The notes below the pieces were generated by a model that saw nothing but the letters and a program-made list of their open reading frames with translations, made no database searches and had not been told where the DNA came from. Shown here in pieces: positions 59,913 through 64,000 of a DNA stretch of 64,000 nucleotides. The stretch comes from Nitrospirota bacterium (GTDB lineage: Bacteria > Nitrospirota > Nitrospiria > Nitrospirales > Nitrospiraceae). The stretch is from the NCBI GenBank assembly GCA_018971525.1, contig JAGXAR010000012.1, positions 1-64,000 on the forward strand, in the 5' to 3' direction. A program made the position numbers and the translations under genes. Positions within the stretch are counted from its first letter, which is position 1. Each line of letters opens with the position of its first letter.

Positions 59913-60242
59913 ATGATGACATCCCGAATCACAATAATAACCGTCTGTCTGCTCTGTCTCGTAGGCGCGACGGCGCTCACCAGCAACGCCGCAACCTCCT
60001 TTAATGGAAGCACTATCGTCAACATCGATCAAGCCCACAGGACGATCACATTCCAGACCAGGGAGGGAGAAAACTGGACGCTACCAGTAGCGGATCCCGA
60101 AATCTTGAAGGAGGTACGGGTCTCCAAGGGCGATCAAGTGAGTATCGAGATCGATCCGAACGACAAAATCACCAGGATCCTTAAGGCTTCCGGGCCATCT
60201 CCGTCCCCGCAATCCCAATCCCATGATGACGTGATGAAATGA
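59913..60242 (+). CDS. Small exported beta-rich protein
   Basis: A 109-residue protein with a signal peptide (to about residue 26, ending SNAA). A short domain follows in which FNGSTIVNIDQAHRTITFQT, REGENWTLPVADPEILKEVR and KGDQVSIEIDPNDKITRILK look like an OB-like or barrel sandwich fold. The tail is Ser/Pro-rich. No family name, but the pattern resembles small secreted proteins that modulate binding. GGAGGTGC lies before the ATG. It heads a run of exported-protein genes. Confidence 0.75.
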   Translation: MMTSRITIITVCLLCLVGATALTSNAATSFNGSTIVNIDQAHRTITFQTREGENWTLPVADPEILKEVRVSKGDQVSIEIDPNDKITRILKASGPSPSPQSQSHDDVMK

Positions 60243-60332
60243 GTCGATAGCGTGATCCCGAACGGTCGAGAATCGAAACAACCGTGGAGAAACAGCAGAT
60301 ACAGATACAGTGGACTATTCAAGGAGGTATTC

Positions 60333-60833
60333 ATGAATCGATCTCACCGGAACAATGCGGCCATCGTTGTCGCAATCGTGCTGGCATGCTTAGGGCCGTT
60401 TTCGCAGCAAAGCCTCGCTGGCGAATCCCCCTCGATCGTCGAGGGCTCAAATGTTACGATCATGTACCACATCACTGTTCCCGGCGAAGGGTTCGAAGTC
60501 CGAGATATCACTCAGTTCGTCCAGGGACAACACCAGCTGCTGCCGACCCTGGAGCGTGAGGTCACGGGCATGAAGAGCGGGGACGAGAAAAAAGTCGATC
60601 TCCCTGCGGAGCGAGGCTTCGGCCCTTATGACGCGAAGAAAAAGAAAACCGTTCCGAGGATCGATCTGCCGGGCGGGACAAAGGAAGGAGACGTCCTTCA
60701 GGATCGCGCCGGCAATCAGGCAACGGTGGCTCAGTTGTCGGACAACTCCGCGGTAATGGATTACAACCATCCGTTGGCGGGAAAACCGATCAGCGTGCAG
60801 ATTAAGATCTTGCGGGTCGATAACCCCTCATGA
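60333..60833 (+). CDS. Periplasmic SlyD-like FKBP peptidyl-prolyl isomerase
   Basis: A 166-residue protein with a signal peptide (to about 30, ending SLAG) and a SlyD-type FKBP fold with an inserted flap: SNVTIMYHITVPGEGFEVRD, GQHQLLPTLEREVTGMKSGDEKKVDLPAERGFGPYD, then DRAGNQATVAQLSDNSAVMD and YNHPLAGKPISVQIKILRV. The MDYNHPLAGK segment is a SlyD hallmark. It lacks the His-rich nickel tail of SlyD. SlyD is normally cytoplasmic, so the signal peptide is notable. AAGGAGG precedes the ATG. Confidence 0.88.
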   Translation: MNRSHRNNAAIVVAIVLACLGPFSQQSLAGESPSIVEGSNVTIMYHITVPGEGFEVRDITQFVQGQHQLLPTLEREVTGMKSGDEKKVDLPAERGFGPYDAKKKKTVPRIDLPGGTKEGDVLQDRAGNQATVAQLSDNSAVMDYNHPLAGKPISVQIKILRVDNPS

Positions 60834-60855
60834 TCGTTCACTCAGGAGGTGCGGC

Positions 60856-61338
60856 ATGAACGAACGACATGTGATAGGAGACGCACTTCGAAAATATCCG
60901 ATTCGCTCCCGGGAGACTCGACTCATCGCGAAATGGAGCAGATCCGTTGCCGTAGTGCTGATCGCGATCTCCATGGGCCTGTTCATGATCCCACCAGGAT
61001 CGACTCTGGCCGACGATCAGGTGTCTGGTACGGACGGTTCAGATGGAACCGGGATACAAGTGGCAAGTTGGCTGCTTACGGTTCCCTATTGTGTCGGCAA
61101 GAGCGCATTCGCTGTCGCAGGCAGCGTCGTCGGTGGCCTGGGATACGCGTTTTCCGGGGGAAACTCAACAACCGCAGAGTCCGTCTGGACCACCAGCGTC
61201 TATGGGACCTACATCCTCCGACCAGCCCATCTCAGAGGCGAGGAACCGATCCACTTCCTCGGCAAGCCTGACCGCAGCCAAGACGAACCTGTTAAACGTG
61301 CCTCAGTAACATCAACATCAGACCAACCGAACAAGTGA
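60856..61338 (+). CDS. Exported hypothetical protein with hydrophobic core
   Basis: A 160-residue protein. A basic N-terminus and a first hydrophobic stretch (SVAVVLIAISMGLFMIPPGS) form a signal peptide or anchor. A second hydrophobic stretch (VASWLLTVPYCVGKSAFAVA) leads to GSVVGGLGYAFSGG, a Gly-rich membrane-like segment. The rest (VWTTSVYGTYILRPAHLRGE) is soluble. No named family. AGGAGG lies six bases before the ATG, 22 bases after the isomerase stop, so it is probably cotranscribed with it. Confidence 0.7.
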   Translation: MNERHVIGDALRKYPIRSRETRLIAKWSRSVAVVLIAISMGLFMIPPGSTLADDQVSGTDGSDGTGIQVASWLLTVPYCVGKSAFAVAGSVVGGLGYAFSGGNSTTAESVWTTSVYGTYILRPAHLRGEEPIHFLGKPDRSQDEPVKRASVTSTSDQPNK

Positions 61339-61508
61339 GACGTGAAAGTTGAGCTGTTTCATAAAAATGTACACCGCGAGGGCCGCGCATAAGAGGGTGA
61401 CCCGATGGGCGTCCTCCTGAGTCCGGATAAAGGCGTATCTCACGCGGACTCCTTCGCAAAGTACGCCGTTTTTCTAAAATGTCTCGTTCAGCCTGATAGA
61501 GGCGATCT

Positions 61509-61865
61509 ATGGGTCTCAACCTGAACATGGGAGTTTCAATAGTGCTGCTCGGGCTTTCGGTGGGTTTTCCTTTGATGGAGTTGAGTGAAACTGCGGAGCA
61601 AACGCAGTTCCTGCCGTTACCCATCAGCATGTCCGTGGCAGTAGAGGCTGCAGAAGCGGCAACACCAGGACAAGCAATACATGCTCAACTGGAGATAGCT
61701 GAAGGCCGCCCGGTGTACGAAATTTACATGTTAGGTATCGACCTCAGTTTGAGCAAAGTTCAAATCGACGCGCAGGACGGACAAGTGACGGTTGGGGTGG
61801 GCGAGGAACAGGAACTAACGAAAAGAGAACAAATGGTCCAGCCTGACCAAGGAGGGCCGATATGA
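61509..61865 (+). CDS. PepSY-domain exported protein
   Basis: A 118-residue protein with a hydrophobic N-terminus (about 8-24) and a PepSY-like module: AATPGQAIHAQLEIAEGRPVYEIYMLGIDLSLSKVQIDAQDGQV. It has the basic, V/I-rich strand and D-A-x-D/N-G-x-V end that typify PepSY. Such domains inhibit peptidases or act as periplasmic sensors. Its stop overlaps the start of the next gene (ATGA), so translation is coupled. Confidence 0.8.
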   Translation: MGLNLNMGVSIVLLGLSVGFPLMELSETAEQTQFLPLPISMSVAVEAAEAATPGQAIHAQLEIAEGRPVYEIYMLGIDLSLSKVQIDAQDGQVTVGVGEEQELTKREQMVQPDQGGPI

Positions 61866-62269
61866 GGTTCAAATCTCTCCTTACCGGAGCCATGGTCCTG
61901 GGTCTTGGAACAGTTCCGTTCACCTATTCGGCTGATCCGAAGTCTGATCAAGAACGATTCACGCAGCAGATCGGCAGTGAAATGGGTGTTCCCAAGGCCG
62001 GCTCGGTCGGAAGCCCGGAGGCACCCGCACCGACAAAGCCGAGGGGTTCAAAACACGATGGTACCATGCGAAGCATGCGACCACCTTACATACCTGGTCA
62101 GACACCGGTGCCACGTGAGCAGACACGGGCACTCATAGAGCGGCTGCGAAGTGGGCAGATGGAACGGCCGATTGCCCAAGGTCAGATAAGTGACCGGTTG
62201 GAGCAATTGCACAGCGGCTCAGCAGAAAGCTCAACTGGTGATACGGCCACAGGACAGTCGGCTCAGTGA
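61862..62269 (+). CDS. Exported hypothetical protein, low-complexity
   Basis: A 135-residue protein with a signal peptide (to about 23, ending TYSA). The hydrophilic mature part is rich in Gly, Ser, Pro and Arg (GSVGSPEAPAPTKPRGSKHD, RSMRPPYIPGQTPVPREQTR) with a short helical end. No family recognised. Its four-base overlap with the PepSY gene implies a two-gene operon in which it may be the PepSY protein's partner. Confidence 0.65.
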   Translation: MRFKSLLTGAMVLGLGTVPFTYSADPKSDQERFTQQIGSEMGVPKAGSVGSPEAPAPTKPRGSKHDGTMRSMRPPYIPGQTPVPREQTRALIERLRSGQMERPIAQGQISDRLEQLHSGSAESSTGDTATGQSAQ

Positions 62270-62436
62270 AATATTCCGGAGTAAGTCGGTAATCCGCGGT
62301 GGGCCACCGAAACGTTGATCACGCTCGGTTGCTTGCAGGATGACGCCCTTGAGACCGCCCACATCACTTTTCAAAGACCGCACGGACCGCCTCGAAACCA
62401 GTCGAGCATGATTTTCCTCCGATAGAGTTCGATCAC

Positions 62437-62451
62437 CGCGCGCGGACGAGG
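62437..62451 (+). repeat. GC-rich oriented motif, copy (CGCGCGCGGACGAGG)
   Basis: A consensus copy in the gap 62270-62519 between the PepSY operon end and the ACT gene end. It is flanked by CGATCAC and GCGATCTG, which share GATC but pair only weakly. Confidence 0.6.
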
Positions 62452-62519
62452 CGATCTGACAAACAGAATGTCCCCGGTTATGTATTCACGCTTGCCAGGG
62501 CAGCAAAGGACGCAGCGAT

Positions 62520-62933
62520 CTACCCAATGCCCAAGACCTTGGCTGCTTTTTTCACATCACGCGACTTGACCCATAGAATGGCGCCGAAGCGTCCCTGGCC
62601 GGCAGTGAGGCCTGTCACCGCAGTCATGTTGATCTTGGCTGAACCAAGTTGTTCAGTCAGATCGGCCAGTGCTCCGGGGCGATCATCGCCATCGACCAGC
62701 AAGCACATTTTCGGTCCCTGCATTTTCCACTTATGCACCTTCGCCACATTCTTGAAAGCGGTGGGATCTTCCGGCACCACATCCACCTGTGTGCGGCGAT
62801 TCCGAGGAAAGGCATGCGCGGCCAGCAGATTCACTCCGGCCTCACGCAGTGGAGCCAGCATGCCGGCTAATTCCCCTGGTTTATCCGCAATCTGGATCTT
62901 GAAATATTGGGCAGTTCGAATCAGATCGGCCAT
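62520..62933 (-). CDS. Tandem ACT-domain protein
   Basis: A 137-residue protein with two ACT-like repeats. The first (about 8-60) has YFKIQIADKPGELAGMLAPL and AGVNLLAAHAFP. The second (about 73-130) has KMCLLVDGDDRPGALADLTE and INMTAVTGLTAGQGRFGAIL. ACT domains bind amino acids or small effectors. With no catalytic partner in the gene, this is a regulatory protein or a subunit. A GAGGAGGG site precedes the ATG. Confidence 0.87.
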   Translation of the reverse strand: MADLIRTAQYFKIQIADKPGELAGMLAPLREAGVNLLAAHAFPRNRRTQVDVVPEDPTAFKNVAKVHKWKMQGPKMCLLVDGDDRPGALADLTEQLGSAKINMTAVTGLTAGQGRFGAILWVKSRDVKKAAKVLGIG

Positions 62934-63395
62934 AATACCCTCCTCTACCCGCCAGAATAGCGGGTATCATTCGGCAGAACATGCTTCGCGATAAAAGAAT
63001 GTGTGTAGAAAATCATCATCACGGGGACTTACCTCCGCAGAGGTCTCGTAATGACGGGATGGACTTAACTGGCTATAGCCTAGGCGCCCAAACGTGAGGA
63101 ATGCAACCTGGGCAAGACCACGCTTCAGGTACCGGGTTATGGTTTGCGACGGTCTTTCTTAAAGATGGTCCCGTACCCTTCTCTACCCAGCTCCAACCGA
63201 TTCTCTGTTCGATGAAGGTAGTGCTCGCGCGCGGACGAGTCGATCGGAAAAGCACAGGCAGCGTAACAGCACCACCCATGTGGCCCTGGACAGGCTCAAC
63301 CAGATTTGCGGTATGATAGGCATCAGAACGGCGAAAGCCATTTGGTGCTCGCCGGTGCCTCGATTTCTTGCCGACTGAACAGGGAGCTCTATGAG
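62934..63395. other. Gene-free stretch containing a GC-rich motif copy (63226-63239)
   Basis: No coding region can be supported. A motif copy (CGCGCGCGGACGAG) is at 63226-63239. It sits in a small stem CTCG...CGAG, with a possible outer GTGCT/AGCAC pairing. GTTATGG and a run of Cs near 63174 show no other pattern. Confidence 0.5.
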
Positions 63396-63953
63396 ATGAA
63401 CCTCTATCCCTTGCAGCGACTCCGTCTCTTGTTCACGGTCCTGATCGTGCTCGGGTCCTCGTCCTTGCTCGCTCCGCCGGTTGATGCTGTGCCGATGGTG
63501 AAGGATCCAAAGGGTTTTGAAGGCATTCCGTGGGGCGCAACGTTTTCCGAAACAGCCGATTTCCTCCTCGTCGAGAACAGTCCGCAGATCAAAGGCTATG
63601 AACTCAAGCAGGGACCGCCCCCTCTTGGCCCAGCGAAGGTGGACTCGATGCGGTTCCTCACCTACAACGGGGAATTCGCCCGAGTTGTGATCCGCTATCA
63701 GGGCAAAGCCACGCACGATCAGATTGTCGATTATTTCCAATCCCTGTACGGGCCGTTGGATCGAACACCGGGCCAGATTGCCAAAGGGGCCGTGCAGCAA
63801 CTGAACTGGCAGGGAGACGAGAGCGAGATCATTCTGACCTATAGGAGCAGTACCGACCGCGGCATCATCTTCTTCGAACACCGTCCGACTGCGTTGAAGT
63901 TCTCCGAAGGCTTGATGGCGCCCGAACCAGACCTCGGTGGCGCCACCTACTGA
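63396..63953 (+). CDS. Exported hypothetical protein
   Basis: A 185-residue protein. The signal peptide (to about 31, ending PPVDA) uses the ATG at 63396, with GGGAG before it. The mature part contains VKDPKGFEGIPWGATFSETA, then FLTYNGEFARVVIRYQGKAT and HDQIVDYFQSLYGPLDRTPG, and ends with RSSTDRGIIFFEHRP. The G-I-P-W-G-A start and the later beta strands resemble small periplasmic proteins of unknown function found in Deltaproteobacteria and Nitrospirae. I do not know a name. The motif at 63966 follows directly. Confidence 0.72.
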   Translation: MNLYPLQRLRLLFTVLIVLGSSSLLAPPVDAVPMVKDPKGFEGIPWGATFSETADFLLVENSPQIKGYELKQGPPPLGPAKVDSMRFLTYNGEFARVVIRYQGKATHDQIVDYFQSLYGPLDRTPGQIAKGAVQQLNWQGDESEIILTYRSSTDRGIIFFEHRPTALKFSEGLMAPEPDLGGATY

Positions 63954-63965
63954 CGGAGATCAAGA

Positions 63966-63979
63966 CGCGCGCGGACGAG
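63966..63979 (+). repeat. GC-rich oriented motif, copy at window end
   Basis: CGCGCGCGGACGAG lies 12 bases after the stop of the last gene, in the same direction as the other copies. The window ends 21 bases later, so the right context is incomplete. Confidence 0.6.
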
Positions 63980-64000
63980 CTGAATGAGTTCTTTGTATTT

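Noticed and set aside
1-64000. CRISPR array, rRNA, tRNA, prophage or transposase genes
   Set aside because: I looked for regular short direct repeats with spacers, conserved RNA stretches and known transposase or phage motifs and found none. The only mobile element with its own enzyme is the group II intron.

Overview
The window looks like chromosomal DNA of a free-living, high-GC, Gram-negative bacterium, most likely Nitrospira or a close relative (Nitrospirota). This is inferred from gene content: many hybrid sensor kinases, many small secreted proteins and lipoproteins, a heme DUF3365 sensor, AI-2E and bactofilin genes, and abundant interspersed palindromic repeats. No 16S rRNA, tRNA or nitrification marker is present to prove it. 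I see no rRNA, tRNA, CRISPR array, prophage or complete DNA transposon.

Layout. 1-2.4 kb: the edge of an integron-like cassette array (an attC-type hairpin, a DUF6602/PDDEXK-like gene and a partial gene) next to a HigBA/RelE-type toxin-antitoxin pair. 2.4-3 kb: a monothiol glutaredoxin-BolA pair. 3.5-8.1 kb: a compact signalling operon (receiver protein, Rossmann-fold/histidine-kinase fusion, dCache-HAMP-PAS kinase, periplasmic heme-c DUF3365 protein). 8.2-18 kb: envelope and housekeeping genes (AI-2E exporter, bactofilin, PBP1-type synthase, Na+/solute symporter, FKBP isomerase, Uup-type ABC-F ATPase). 17.9-21.7 kb: a second phosphorelay. 22-41 kb: single metabolic, envelope and stress genes separated by many copies of one bipartite repeat family: NmrA-like reductase, MltC-like transglycosylase, ArsI-SigZ pair, two FAD enzymes, a Tat-exported DMFase-like protein, a PAS kinase, Tag glycosylase operon, RibD-C reductase, pterin dehydratase, a frameshifted cupredoxin lipoprotein, DUF1328 and YihY.

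42-47.4 kb holds what I consider the most interesting operon: an MscS-type channel with a C-terminal cyclic-nucleotide-binding domain, a CHASE2 class III adenylate cyclase, a periplasmic SH3 protein and an M48 lipoprotein protease. It reads as a self-contained stimulus-to-cAMP-to-channel circuit. 47.8-56.3 kb: MBL hydrolase, DUF302, HAD, OsmC, GH15 glucoamylase, Na+/H+ antiporter, FAD/NAD reductase and a lipoprotein. 56.4-58.3 kb: a complete group II intron with maturase, inserted downstream of a uspA gene next to a copy of a second repeat. 58.3-64 kb: UspA and a run of small exported proteins, including a periplasmic SlyD-like isomerase and a PepSY protein.

Two repeat systems deserve attention. 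One is a bipartite, MITE-like family whose left and right halves occur together or alone. The other is a short GC-rich motif (CGCGCGCGGACGAGG). Every copy I found has the same orientation. It usually sits between short self-complementary arms and is related to a 47-nt core, identical in two places, that caps long hairpins with unrelated arms.
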